DNA from: CAWAHD01 sp963781785 | Lineage (GTDB): Bacteria > Planctomycetota > Planctomycetia > Isosphaerales > Isosphaeraceae | Assembly: GCA_963781785.1 (NCBI GenBank) | Contig: CAWAHD010000005.1 | Span: 806,001-870,000, forward strand | DNA: 64,000 bases | Direction: 5' to 3' | Part shown: positions 50,830 through 60,811 of the stretch, piece by piece | Layout: each line of letters starts with the position of its first letter | How positions within the stretch are numbered: position 1 is the stretch's first letter | Translations under genes and position numbers: made by a program | The notes under the pieces: model-generated | Told to the model about the DNA's origin: nothing | The model's input: only the letters and a program-made list of their open reading frames with translations | Database searches by the model: none

Positions 50830-50847
50830 TTGGAAAGCCTGCCCTAC
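50830..50847. repeat. decayed half copy of hairpin repeat family 1
   Basis: The sequence ttggaaagcctgccctac matches the 3' part of the family 1 element (ctggaaagcctgacctac) with two changes. The other hairpin arm is missing. Confidence 0.5.
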
Positions 50848-50892
50848 GACTCAAGAGTCAGTAGTCACCAAGCCAGTTCGACCGGCGATGCC

Positions 50893-51450
50893 TCACTTGC
50901 GCTTCTGATACGTGATTTCCATGAATTTGGTGTCATCTTTTGCCCCGTCGAACTTCATATAAAGCGTGAAGACGCGCGTGCCGTCGTCCTTGGTCGTGGT
51001 GACCATCTTCTGGGTGTACTTCGTCTTGCTGTCGGGATCGATCCCGTCGCCCACGTACGTCATGGTTTTGGTCTTGGCATCGTAATCGCCTTCCAGCACC
51101 GAAAGGTTGGGGCTCATCGAGTCGATCCAGGTGCCGACGTACTTTTTCTTGATCGGGTCGTAGCCGAACTGGCCGCGTCCCTCGAACTTCATACCGCCGA
51201 ATTCTCCTTCAAATTTGGAGAGCAGCCACATGCCGCCGGCCATCACGGTGTTGACCTCGGTTCCCTTGGAGACCGACGGCTCAGCCTCGGGGCCGCCGGT
51301 GTAGGACTTGACGGTCGCGTCCCACGTGCCTAAATCAGAGGCCAGAATCTTGTGCTCGGCCGTCGCCCTCGAGGGTGGCTGGGCCATCGCTGAGGTGCTC
51401 ACAATCGACGCAACGATAGAAACGCAGACCAGGGATCTCGACAGACTCAT
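50893..51450 (-). CDS. DUF1579 secreted protein
   Basis: This 185-residue protein has a signal peptide (LVCVSIVASIVSTSAMAQP) and a lipocalin-like beta domain of the DUF1579 family: LGTWDATVKSYTGGPEAEPS, TEVNTVMAGGMWLLSKFEGE, GRGQFGYDPIKKKYVGTWID and MSPNLSVLEGDYDAKTKTMT. Family members are common in planctomycetes and have no established function; ligand binding is a guess from the fold. The frame is intact. It is divergent from the LRR membrane protein gene. Confidence 0.85.
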   Translation of the reverse strand: MSLSRSLVCVSIVASIVSTSAMAQPPSRATAEHKILASDLGTWDATVKSYTGGPEAEPSVSKGTEVNTVMAGGMWLLSKFEGEFGGMKFEGRGQFGYDPIKKKYVGTWIDSMSPNLSVLEGDYDAKTKTMTYVGDGIDPDSKTKYTQKMVTTTKDDGTRVFTLYMKFDGAKDDTKFMEITYQKRK

Positions 51451-51633
51451 CGCTGACCTCCTTCGTTGAAAGCGGGCGTAGGAAACCGTCGCCAGTATGA
51501 ACGTTTGTTCCCTGGGTGTCCATAGGGAAATTCGGAATTCTCATTGAATCGGGACTGATTGACGTCTTGACGCTTCCGGCCATTATGGTGAATTGAAGCC
51601 GGAGTAACGAGCGTCAAAAGAGGGCACTCCGAA

Positions 51634-52104
51634 ATGAACGCAGATCGATTCCGCGAGTTCCGGTCGCGCGGCTTCCTGATCGCACTCGTTTTGACCATCC
51701 TGATCCTCTTTTGCCTCTTTCAGGTCGGCCGCTACGAGAGGGCCGCTCGTCCGCTCAGGGAACTCGGCGGCAAGGTTTACGGAAGCGGAAACGGGACCAG
51801 CCAGATCTTCGGACCGGCGGGAGTCACGTTCGTCGACCTGTCGGGCACGGCGGTGGGAGACGCGCAGCTCGAGCACCTCGGCGAACAGCTCGAGGGCTTA
51901 TCGGGCCTGCGGGTTTTGAACCTCAGTCGAACTCCGATAACCGACGCGGGATTGGAATACCTGAAGGGCCTCACGCAACTCAAGAGCCTTGATCTGAGCG
52001 AGACGAACATCACGGAGGAAGGCGCCACACGTCTGAGCAAGGCATTGCCGACTGTCTTGATCCTGACGAGAGCCAAGCCCGGCGTACCCGGAGGGAAGCC
52101 GTGA
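51634..52104 (+). CDS. membrane-anchored leucine-rich-repeat protein
   Basis: This 156-residue protein has one N-terminal membrane helix (GFLIALVLTILILFCLFQVG) and then three to four leucine-rich repeats (VTFVDLSGTAVGDAQLEHLG, LRVLNLSRTPITDAGLEYLK, LKSLDLSETNITEEGATRLS). It is the same repeat type as the protein at 12521-13345. It is probably a protein-interaction module facing the periplasm. The next gene, an ECF sigma factor, starts 140 bp downstream on the same strand, so a link to sigma or kinase signalling is possible but unproven. Confidence 0.8.
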   Translation: MNADRFREFRSRGFLIALVLTILILFCLFQVGRYERAARPLRELGGKVYGSGNGTSQIFGPAGVTFVDLSGTAVGDAQLEHLGEQLEGLSGLRVLNLSRTPITDAGLEYLKGLTQLKSLDLSETNITEEGATRLSKALPTVLILTRAKPGVPGGKP

Positions 52105-52243
52105 TTAATGGATGATGGACAGTTTCGGAAATGCGGGATTAAAATCGGAACGACGAGCGGGCACGATTGTCCGCGCCAGTGCGGGCTCCCCGGCAAGGGC
52201 GGCTCCCGCGAAAGCCCAATCGGCCGTGGGCGGCCCGGTGACG

Positions 52244-52882
52244 ATGATGTCGGACGAGGATACCGGTTCGGTGTCGGGCTGGATCGATGCCCTCAAGGAG
52301 GGGCGGCCGGAGGCGGCCCACGCGCTCTGGGAGCGGTATTACCAGCGGGTTCTCGCGGTGGCGCGCCGCCGTTTGACCGGCGATCCTCATCGCGCCGTCG
52401 AGGATGCCGAGGACGTCGCCTTGAGCGCAATAAACAGCCTGTGCGCCGGGGCGGCTCAGGGACGGTTCGATCGCCTGGGTGACCGGGTCGACCTCTGGCA
52501 GCTTCTGGTGGCCATCACGGTCAAGAAAACTCTGAGCCGGCGACAGCGATTCGGCCGCTTGAAGCGCGGCGGCCCGGGCCACGCTGGCGTGTCGGCGAAT
52601 CAGGGAGAAGAGCATCGTGACCTGGCCGATAATAACCGCCTGGAGGCGGTCCTCAGCCCGGAACCAACCCCCGAATCGTCAGCCATCATCCAGGAACAAT
52701 TCCAGGAACTGCTCGAGTCGCTCGGGGACCCGGTCCTCCGCGAGGTCGCACTCTGGCGGATGGATGGCCTGAGCAATGCCGAGATTGCCGAGAAGAGGGG
52801 ATGCGTCCTCCGAACCGTGGAGCGCAAGATCGAACGCATCCGCATGATCTGGGAGGAGATCGCCGCCGCTTCGAGCGACTGA
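52244..52882 (+). CDS. ECF sigma factor, planctomycete type
   Basis: This 212-residue protein has region 2 (GSVSGWIDALKEGRPEAAHA, LWERYYQRVLAVARRRL, EDVALSAINSLCAGAAQGRF) and region 4 (EQFQELLESLGDPVLREVAL, GLSNAEIAEKRGCVLRTVER). ATG 52244 is chosen because MSDEDTGSVSGWIDALK is the usual beginning in this family; the frame is open to 52112, but that extension is Ala/Gly-rich. A Ser/Thr kinase gene follows 165 bp downstream on the same strand. In planctomycetes such sigma factors are regularly paired with WD40 kinases, suggesting phosphorylation-based control. Confidence 0.88.
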   Translation: MMSDEDTGSVSGWIDALKEGRPEAAHALWERYYQRVLAVARRRLTGDPHRAVEDAEDVALSAINSLCAGAAQGRFDRLGDRVDLWQLLVAITVKKTLSRRQRFGRLKRGGPGHAGVSANQGEEHRDLADNNRLEAVLSPEPTPESSAIIQEQFQELLESLGDPVLREVALWRMDGLSNAEIAEKRGCVLRTVERKIERIRMIWEEIAAASSD

Positions 52883-53047
52883 GCTCCATGACGTCGGAAC
52901 TTTGAACGAGAACAATGCGTTCATGCTCGCACCGCCCGATCCCGAGATGATTTCGGATTTATGGCGATGCCTCTGTCGGGTTCGATCGCTCAATGCAAAG
53001 ACCCTCTATGGAAGTCGCGACAACTCTTTGATCGCGGAGTACCCTTC

Positions 53048-56000
53048 ATGAATCCGTCATTCGAACAAGGGCGATCACGCACAATGAGGGACCAGGCAAG
53101 GCTCATCGATGAGCGCTGCGATCGCTACGAGCAGGAATGGAACGCGTTCGGCGCGCCGCGGATCGAGGACTATCTAGGCGGCGTCGAGGGGGACGTGCGC
53201 ACCGCCCTGTGGCTTGAGCTCGTGATGGTCGACCAGCAGCTCCGCCAGGGGCGCGGTGAGACACCGACGCTCGCGGACTACCGCGAGAAGTGCCCCGACG
53301 AAAAGATCCTGCTCGATGTGTCCACCGCCGGCGGGGCCTCCGAGCTTGATGACTTGACCATGGCGCCCGGCGAGTCGATCGCCGATCCATTTCTCACAAC
53401 GGCTGGAACTGGTGACGACCTGACCCGCCCCGTCAACCTGCCGAGCACGATCGGCGCGAACGTGCAAGACCGCGGGCTGGCACCAGCCGGCCAGCCTCAG
53501 GTTCGGCCAGGGTTGGTCCTGGGAGACTACGAACTGGGCGAAAAGCTCGGCGAGGGGGGCATGGGCGTCGTCTTCAGAGCCCGCCAGCGGAGACTCAACC
53601 GGATCGTCGCGCTCAAGATGATCCGAAGCGGCGTTCTGGCGAGCCGGCGGGAAGTCCGCCTGTTTCAGCGCGAGGCGGAGGCTGTCGCCGCTCTCGACCA
53701 TCCTCACATCGTTTCGATCCTCGAAACCGGCCAGCAGGGGGACTTGCTCTTCTACAGCATGAAGCTGATCGCCGGTGAGAACCTCCAGCAGTGCCTGGCC
53801 CGGTTCAAGAACCGGCCGGCGGCGATCGTCCGGCTGGTGGTGCAGGTGGCCCAAGCGATCCAGCACGCTCACGAGCACGGTATCTTGCACCGCGACTTGA
53901 AACCTCCGAACGTCCTGGTCGACGACCAGGACCAGGCCTACGTGATCGATTTCGGCCTGGCCAAATTGCTGGAAAACGAAGAGTCGACGATGGCGTCGGC
54001 CGGCTCGGCAGTGGGGACGCCCAGCTACATGGCCCCCGAGCAGGCTCAGGGGCTGCGCGACCAGATCACCACGGCCACCGACGTCTACGGTCTGGGCACG
54101 CTCTTGTACGCACTGCTCACGGGGCGCTCACCGTTCCACGCCGACTCGGCACAGGAGACGATTCGTCAGGTGATCCATCAAGAGCCGAGGCACCCTCGCG
54201 CGGTCAATCCCCAGGTCGATGCCGACCTCGAGACAATCTGCCTGAAATGCCTGCGGAAAGAGTCCAAACAGCGGTACGCCTCGGCCCGCGAGCTCGCCGA
54301 AGACCTGGAGCGCTGGCTGGAGGGCAAGCCGATCCTGGCACGGCCGGTTTCGACCGCCGAGCGAATCTGGCTGTTTGCCCGGCGTCATCCCTGGGGCTCG
54401 GGAATGGCCGGTCTCTGCGTCTTGACGTTCGCGCTGGGAAGCGGCGGCATCGTCTGGCAGTGGCGCCAGGCTGTCGCTGCCCGTATGGGCGAGCAGGCCG
54501 CCCGGATCGTGGCGGAGCGCAACGAAGTGGTCGCCAGGAAGAGCGAGGACTACGCCCTGCACCTGGCGTATGCTGCGAAACTCAACCTCGCCGAGCGAGA
54601 CTGGCAAGACGCCAACCTGGCGGCGGTTCGCCGCCACCTGGAAGAAACCAGTCCTCCGCCGGGTAAGACCGATCTCCGCGGCTTCGAGTGGTATTACCTT
54701 GACCGCCTCTGCCGGGCGCAGGGACGGACTCTGCCGGAGCACTCCCACGTCGTCACGAGCGTCGCGTACAGTCCCGACGGCCGGCGCGTGGCCTCCGCGA
54801 GCTGGGATGGAACGATCAATCTTTCGGATGCCGCGACGGGACAGCTCATTCGCACGATTCGCACCAGCGCGGACATTTATGGCGTGGTCTTCCACCCGGA
54901 TGGAACGCGATTGGCCTCGGCCGGGAAAAACCAGGTGGTGACGCTCTGGGACGCCGCCACGGGTCAGGCCGTCCGCACCTTCCCCGGGCACACTCGGGTG
55001 ATCCGTGACCTGGCGATTTCCAGAGACGGCAAGGCCCTCGCCTCCTCGAGCACGGACGGAACCGTCAAGCTCTGGGACGTCGACACCGGCGCATTACTCC
55101 ATACGCTCCCGGACCATCACATCGACGGCTTCGGCGGAGATCGCCTTCAGCCCCGACGGCAAGACGCTTGCCTCGGCCGGCGGCGGCGAGCGAACCGTCC
55201 GGATCTGGGACGTCGCCACGGGGACGTCCCTGCGCACGCTCCACGACGTTGCGATGTCTCCGTCATCAATCGTCGCTGCCAGCACCGCCGGCAAGACCCC
55301 TGCTGGCTCCGGCACGGCATCCACGGTACAGCCACGGATGCCCGTCGTGTTCAGCCCCGACGGTAAAACGCTCGCCTCCGGCTCAGAAGATGGCACGATC
55401 AAGATCTGGGATGCCGCCACCGGCTCGATGGTGCGTTTCCTCAGGGATTTTCACAATCTGAACGCCGTCACCACGCTGGCGATTTCGCCCGACGGCAAGA
55501 CCCTCGCGTCCACCAGCTACGCGGGCCAGACCATTTTCCTCTGGGACGCCGCCACCGGTTACCTTGTGCGCACCATCAAGGGGCATAAAGATGCGATCAA
55601 TTGCGTCGCCTTCAGCCCGGACAGCCTGCGACTCGCCTCCGCGAGCGCCGACCGGACTGTCAAGCTCTGGGACACATCGCGGGACCAGGAGTCGCGCTCC
55701 TTCCCGGGGAAGGACGTCATCCACGATGTTGTCTTCGGTCACGACGGCTCGTATCTCCTCTGGGGCGGCCTCGACGGCAGTGTCGCGCTCTGGGACGTGG
55801 CCACCGGCCAGGCAGTCCGCTCCTTTCCGGGCCACGTCGGCATGATTCAGGGGCTGGCAATCAGCCGCGATGGCCGCCGCCTGGCCTCCGGGGGAGAAGA
55901 CAAATCGGTTTATGTCTGGGACACCGCCACCGCGAAGGAACTCCATCACCTGAAGGGCCACACCGCTCCCGTCATGGAGGTCGCGTTCAGCCCGGACGGA

Positions 56001-56591
56001 AAAACGCTTGCGTCCGCGAGCCTCGACCGGACCATCAAGCTCTGGGACGTCAACACCGGGCACGAGATCAAGATCATCGAAGGACACTCAAGCGGTGTCC
56101 GCTGCGTGGCATTCAGCTCCGATGGCAAGACGCTGATCTCCGCTGGCAAGGACGACGGCTTCGTCCTGTTCCGCGACCTGGACTCCGGCCGTCAGGTCCA
56201 GGGGATCAAGGCCAACTGGGGAGGCGTCAGGGCGATGGCGCTCAGCCCGGATGGGCGACGCTTCGCCTCGGCCGGTCACGATCAAACGCTCACGGTCTGG
56301 GATATCGCGACCGGCCAGAAGGTGCACGATCTCAAGGGACACGCGTCGGTGGTTTTCGACCTGGCGTTTTCGCCTGACGGCCGGCGGTTGGCTTCCGCGG
56401 CCGGCGACGGCACAGTCCGGATCTGGGACGCAGTGTCGGGCCAGGAGCTCTTTGTCCTGCGTGGTCACACCAGCTTGGTCGCTGCCGTGGCGTTTTCCCC
56501 CGACGGCTCGCGGATCGCCTCCGCGGGCAGCGATCGGACCGTCAAGCTGTGGGAAACTAACACAGGCCCACCGCTCCCCAAAAGTCCCTAG
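53048..56591 (+). CDS. Ser/Thr protein kinase fused to 14 WD40 repeats, one frameshift
   Basis: The restored length is about 1,180 residues. An N-terminal domain of about 150 residues (WNAFGAPRIEDYLGGVEGDV) precedes a Hanks-type kinase: GEGGMG (about residue 168), VALKM lysine (about 187), HRDLKPPN (about 281), DFGLAK (about 300), APEQAQG. One membrane helix follows (MAGLCVLTFALGSGGIVW, about 450), then a helical linker and 14 WD40 repeats of the SPDGxxLASA type to the C-terminus, enough for two seven-bladed propellers. One extra base near 55125 breaks the frame between repeats 3 and 4. ATG 53048 has ggag at 53035-53038. The kinase is cytoplasmic and the propellers are extracytoplasmic, so the latter probably sense a ligand or bind proteins. 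It follows the ECF sigma gene, a likely partner. Confidence 0.87.
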
Positions 56592-56715
56592 CAGCACCCG
56601 ACGACCGGACCGCATCGATGGACGTCACGCCTTCCAGCATCCCGTCAAGCCGGACAGCCTGCTTTGCCCCATGCTCACTTTCTGCGGCCCGGACCTTGTG
56701 CAGCGGGCGCGGTCC

Positions 56716-56988
56716 TCAGCAGCCACACCCCTGTTTTGGGAATGTGCTACTGCAATTCCCTCCGGAACACGAGGCGCACCCTGAGGGACATTCCGAGGAC
56801 GTCTGGCATGGTATCTGGGCGCATGTATGGCAGATCCCGTTGAAGCAAATCGGCGATGATGGAGTGCATTCCGCGTTGCTCGAGCAATGGGTTGACATAT
56901 TGCCAAGCGGTCGGACCTCGCCGCGGAACCATCCGGTCATGGACGGGGAGTAACGGATCACGGGCGGGGACAAGTTCGGCAGCCGCAT
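56716..56988 (-). CDS. Cys-rich micro-protein (12 Cys)
   Basis: This 90-residue protein has a plain N-terminus (RLPNLSPPVIRYSPSMTGWF) and a C-terminal half with twelve cysteines: CSSNAECTPSSPICFNGICH, TCAQIPCQTSSECPSGCASC, SGGNC and a terminal GCGC. This spacing suggests a disulfide-knotted or metal-binding domain. An excellent ribosome site (aaggagg, seen as cctcctt at 56996-57002) fixes the ATG at 56988. The same frame is open to 57252, but that part overlaps the sulfatase gene. It lies 91 bp downstream of the sulfatase gene on the same strand and may share its transcript. No signal peptide is obvious. The function is unknown. Confidence 0.7.
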   Translation of the reverse strand: MRLPNLSPPVIRYSPSMTGWFRGEVRPLGNMSTHCSSNAECTPSSPICFNGICHTCAQIPCQTSSECPSGCASCSGGNCSSTFPKQGCGC

Positions 56989-57079
56989 GTTGGAAACCTC
57001 CTTCGGCAACGAGTTGCCGCACTCGACTCGACGCCGAGTGCGGCCTGGTGCTTGGAACCACCCAGCTAACGGCACCCGG

Positions 57080-58840
57080 TCAGTTTTTGCCGCCCTTCTG
57101 CAGATTTTGCAGAACTTCGTCGAGCGAGAATGAGCCGGGCTTCTGACGAGGCGGGAATTCCTTGTAGGTTTGCAGGTGCCGGGCGACAAACGCTTGCGCC
57201 GGCATGAACAAGAACATTCGTTCGGCGTACCAGTGTTCGTAAGCTCCCACATTGTGATCGGCCCGCTCGAAGGGATCGGTGCGCAGGCAAAAGATCTTGG
57301 GGGCGCGGAGCGGCGTCAGCGGATTCTGCCATACGGCGAGTCCCTGGGCACGCTCCTCGAGGAACACGAGCTTCCATCGGTCGTAGCGCACTGCGGCCAG
57401 ATTGCCGTCGTCGGTCCAGTAGAAGAACTCGTGGCGCTTGCCTGGCCCCGTGCCGGCCAAAAGATCGCGCTGATCGTAGCCGTCCAGATGCACGCGAAAC
57501 GTCTTCTCACCCGCCATGTATCCCTTGAGCAGTTTTTCGGTGACCTCCGGCTCGCCGGCGGCCGCCACGAAGGTCGGGACCCAGTCTTCGTGCGACATGA
57601 TGTCGTTGATCTCGGTGCCGGGCTTGATCACGCCCGGCCAGCGGAGCACGCATGGCACGCGGTAGCCGCCTTCCCAGTTCGAGTTCTTCTCGCTGCGGAA
57701 CGGCGTGGTGCCGCCGTCCGGCCACGAGAAGGCCTCGGCGCCGTTGTCGGTCGTCCACATGACGATCGTGTTGTCGGCGATTCCCAGGTCGTCGAGCTTC
57801 TTGAGAAGCTGCCCGACCATCCCGTCCATCTCGACCATGCCGTCGGGCGTCACCCCCAGGCCGGTCTTGCCGTCAGACTCCTTCTTGAGGTGAGTGAAAA
57901 TGTGCATGCGCGTCGAGTTGAACCAACAGAAGAACGGCTTGTTCTCCTGGTGGGCCTTGTCGATGAACTTGAGGGCGGCAGCGAGGAACTCTTCATCGAC
58001 GGTCGGCATGCGCGCCTTGGTGAGCGGCCCTGTGTCTTCGATCTTCTGCTTGCCCACGCGGCCAAAACGCAGATCCTCGGTCGGGTCGTCCTGGTCGGTT
58101 GCGAACGTGTGCAAGACGCCCCGCGGGCCGAACTTCGCCTTGAATTCCGGGTTCTTGGGGTAGTCGGGGTGCTCCGGTTCCTCCTCGGCATTCAAGTGGT
58201 AGAGGTTGCCGAAGAATTCGTCGAACCCGTGCACCGTGGGCAGGAACTCATTGCGGTCGCCCAGGTGGTTCTTGCCGAACTGGCCGGTCATGTAGCCTTG
58301 CGGCTTGAGCAGGTCGGCCAGGGTCGGATCCTTCTCGGACAGCCCCTCCTTGGCGGCTGGCAGGCCGACCTTGAGCAGTCCGGTACGGAAGCACGACTGG
58401 CCCGTGATGAACGCGGCCCGGCCGGCGGTGCAGGACTGCTGGGCATAGCAGTCCGTGAAGATCGCCCCCTCTTTGGCAATCCGATCGATATTCGGCGTGC
58501 GGTAGCCCATCATGCCCCGGTTGTAGGCGCTGATGTTCCAGAGACCGATGTCGTCGCCGAACATGACGAGAATGTTGGGCTTCTTGCCGGATGCCTGGGC
58601 CTCCCTGGCCACCGTTTCATTGTGGTCGGACAGGGCCAGAAGCTGGCCCTTCCGAATGGCGTCACAACAGCTCGGTTCTTGTTCCGCCCCCGCCTTTGGC
58701 CGTTCCACTGCGGTGTCAACCGCGGCTCGTGCGGCTTGGGCTCTCCGGGACGGCTCGAGCTCCCCCGACGCGGCCGCGTAACCGATTAGCGCGCCGGAGG
58801 CAATGCAGGCCAGAGTGATTATCTTGCGGTTCTTCAGCAC
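57080..58840 (-). CDS. secreted sulfatase (formylglycine type, CTAGR)
   Basis: This intact 586-residue protein has an N-terminal signal (KIITLACIASGALIGYAAAS). The sulfatase fold begins NILVMFGDDIGLWNISAYNR (metal aspartates), followed by the active-site motif CTAGR at C137-R141. There the Cys would be converted to formylglycine; the usual form is CxPSR or CxAGR. Further motifs are GQFGKNHLGD, GFDEFFGNLYHLNAEEEPEH, TDNGAEAFSWPDGGTTPFRS and SHEDWVPTFVAAAGEPE. It probably removes sulfate from extracellular polysaccharides or phenols. The closest family type is the arylsulfatase group with this CTAGR motif. A Cys-rich micro-protein gene lies downstream. The maturase (FGE or anSME) is not in the window. 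Confidence 0.92.
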   Translation of the reverse strand: MLKNRKIITLACIASGALIGYAAASGELEPSRRAQAARAAVDTAVERPKAGAEQEPSCCDAIRKGQLLALSDHNETVAREAQASGKKPNILVMFGDDIGLWNISAYNRGMMGYRTPNIDRIAKEGAIFTDCYAQQSCTAGRAAFITGQSCFRTGLLKVGLPAAKEGLSEKDPTLADLLKPQGYMTGQFGKNHLGDRNEFLPTVHGFDEFFGNLYHLNAEEEPEHPDYPKNPEFKAKFGPRGVLHTFATDQDDPTEDLRFGRVGKQKIEDTGPLTKARMPTVDEEFLAAALKFIDKAHQENKPFFCWFNSTRMHIFTHLKKESDGKTGLGVTPDGMVEMDGMVGQLLKKLDDLGIADNTIVMWTTDNGAEAFSWPDGGTTPFRSEKNSNWEGGYRVPCVLRWPGVIKPGTEINDIMSHEDWVPTFVAAAGEPEVTEKLLKGYMAGEKTFRVHLDGYDQRDLLAGTGPGKRHEFFYWTDDGNLAAVRYDRWKLVFLEERAQGLAVWQNPLTPLRAPKIFCLRTDPFERADHNVGAYEHWYAERMFLFMPAQAFVARHLQTYKEFPPRQKPGSFSLDEVLQNLQKGGKN

Positions 58841-58978
58841 AAAATACCTCGCTTGGAAGAGTCAGGAATGGCTGGCACGATGGGACGACGACAGCGTCGT
58901 ACCAGCCGTTGCGCCACTTCGCTTGAGTTGGCGGCCATATCGTACAGACCGTAGGCGCCCGAAGCCAGCAGCTTGAGA

Positions 58979-59962
58979 TCATCGTGAGCCGGGTTGCGAC
59001 AGCCGGGGCGCGGTCGGGCGAATCTGGCCGAGGACAATATTTTCATCGCGCCGCGACGTGACGAAAAGCGAACGCTCGCGGTCGAGCGGCCAGTATCCCT
59101 CAAGCTCGTCGTGAGGGGAAAACGTCAAGGTCTTGATCCGTGCGCCGCCAAGATCGGCGCGGCCCTGCGCGATCGCCTTGGACAGGTCGATGACGTCCAG
59201 CCGCCACCCGCGCCCTTCGACGACGTTCTGGACGCACGTGAGCCGGCCCGAGGCGGCGTCCCAGAAAAGGTTCTGGTTGAACGGGCCGCAGAGCGCACGG
59301 CAGACCACCACACCGGGTGCACTCGAACGATGAGCCTTGAGCAGGATCTCCGGATCGTAGAGCCGAATCTCGGGGCGGACATCGCCGTAGTCGGCCGTGG
59401 CGATCAGCGTCTTGCCGAGTGCGGCGACAAACGTCGGGCGACAACCGTTGACCGCCGCGTCGTCCACGATCGTGTCGACCACCGCATGGTCCAGGTTGCC
59501 TAGATTCCAGGCTCGTTTCCAGTCGAGCCGGTAGATGACGGCCTTCTTCTGGAAGGTATCGCCCAGAAACGTTCCCCAGCGCTCGTCCCAGGTCAGCCCT
59601 GTGGGATGGGTGATCAAGGGCCGATCGCCTTGCCGCAGCCAGACCTGCCGGCCCGTCGGTTTCAGATCCATGTCGTATTCACGAATCACGCCGACGCGTG
59701 GCTTGGCCGAGTAGACGTCGCCATAGGCATAGATCCGGCCGTCGCGCACAGCGATTCCCTGGGCCGCCCCCAGCGCGGTGTCGGTCACTTTCGACGACTT
59801 CTCCACGACGGCGTCAGCCATCCAGCTACCGTCGGGCGGCGCGACCTGGGCGCAGACCAGCACAGCCGCGCTTGACCAGATCAATAGACTGACGGCCGCG
59901 ATTCCGGCAGAGATGCGAACGCTGCTGGTTCGCCCGTGTGACCTCATGGTGGATACATCCAT
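58979..59962 (-). CDS. secreted beta-propeller-like protein, unknown function
   Basis: About 327 residues from ATG 59962: a signal peptide (RISAGIAAVSLLIWSSAAVL) followed by repeated beta-strand units (AQGIAVRDGRIYAYGDVYS, THPTGLTWDERWGTFLGDTF, GKTLIATADYGDVRPEIRLY, LEGYWPLDRERSLFVTSRRD), which suggest a six-bladed propeller. The open frame begins at 60013, but neither start has a clear ribosome site; ATG 59947 is also possible. No family name is recognised with confidence. It precedes the sulfatase gene by 138 bp on the same strand. Confidence 0.65.
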   Translation of the reverse strand: MDVSTMRSHGRTSSVRISAGIAAVSLLIWSSAAVLVCAQVAPPDGSWMADAVVEKSSKVTDTALGAAQGIAVRDGRIYAYGDVYSAKPRVGVIREYDMDLKPTGRQVWLRQGDRPLITHPTGLTWDERWGTFLGDTFQKKAVIYRLDWKRAWNLGNLDHAVVDTIVDDAAVNGCRPTFVAALGKTLIATADYGDVRPEIRLYDPEILLKAHRSSAPGVVVCRALCGPFNQNLFWDAASGRLTCVQNVVEGRGWRLDVIDLSKAIAQGRADLGGARIKTLTFSPHDELEGYWPLDRERSLFVTSRRDENIVLGQIRPTAPRLSQPGSR

Positions 59963-60181
59963 TGCGCGTGCGCGGCTGATCGACGACTCGCTCGATTCGA
60001 GAGGCAATGGCAATCAGCGTAACCGCCGATATTTGCGCGGACCACCCCCGAGGGCAATCTTCGCGAATTCTTCAAGTACGAGCGAAGCGATTCGTTCACA
60101 ACAAAAAACCAATTCGTTCATCACGGCTGAGCGTGGCCTTTCGTTTCTCCCGCGGCGCACACATTGCGTGTCGTTTCATTT

Positions 60182-60568
60182 TTACTGAGAAGACAGCCAA
60201 TCCGCGAACCGCGTCGGACCGAGGCGCGGATGATCGCCAGGCACCAGGCTTCGATCGTTCACCGGAATGCCGAAATACCTGGCTTGAGGATCGGTGCTCA
60301 CCTGGCGGGTGTCTTTGCTGCCGACCAGGAATCGTCGCACGAATTCGTCCATGCGGACCAATTCGGGGCCCGCAATCTCGACAGTGCCATTCTTCGCCTC
60401 TGCGGTTGCGACCTCAGCCAGCGCCGCGGCGACGTCGTCCGCCGCCATCGGCTGCATCAGAGCGGGTGGTAACCGAACGGTGTGCCCGTCGTTTGCCGAT
60501 TCGGCGATGCCCCCCACGAACTCAAAAAACTGCGTAACGAGAAAGCCCTCCGGCGCTGATCGCGGCAC
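60182..60568 (-). pseudogene. NmrA-like NAD(P)-binding protein, 5'-truncated remnant
   Basis: About 128 residues match the C-terminal half of atypical short-chain dehydrogenases of the NmrA/HSCARG kind: TQFFEFVGGIAESANDGHTV, RLPPALMQPMAADDVAAALA, GTVEIAGPELVRMDEFVRRF, ARYFGIPVNDRSLVPGD, ending FADWLSSQ. The Rossmann half with its GxxGxxG site is missing upstream, where unrelated sequence begins. It is therefore a fragment, left by recombination or deletion, and probably not functional. Confidence 0.7.
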
Positions 60569-60811
60569 CCCAGATCATGGCCCAGCTCCTCCGGGCTCAA
60601 TTGACCGGAGGTTCCCAGTTTGCTGGGATGCACGCTCCCACACAAAGAGGCGCGCGAAAACGCCCCGAACCGTTGGAGGTCGAGGCCTCGCAGGATGGTG
60701 CGGCGGGGACACATTGATCCGCGGAGCAATCAAGAGGATAATTGGTTGTCAGATACGGGTCAGACTGCGTCGCAGACATGCACATACCATTGTACATCGG
60801 TAACAGTTACC
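60569..60811. other. gap between gene remnants
   Basis: This 243-bp stretch lies between the truncated NmrA-like gene and the FkbM gene. The frame of the FkbM gene is open across most of it, but the translated part (rich in Arg, Cys and Trp) is not protein-like. No repeat or RNA was recognised. Confidence 0.4.

Noticed and set aside
57170..58789. Plus-strand open frame of 539 codons
   Set aside because: It is the antisense shadow of the intact sulfatase gene, with no ribosome site and no recognisable domain; high GC makes such frames common.
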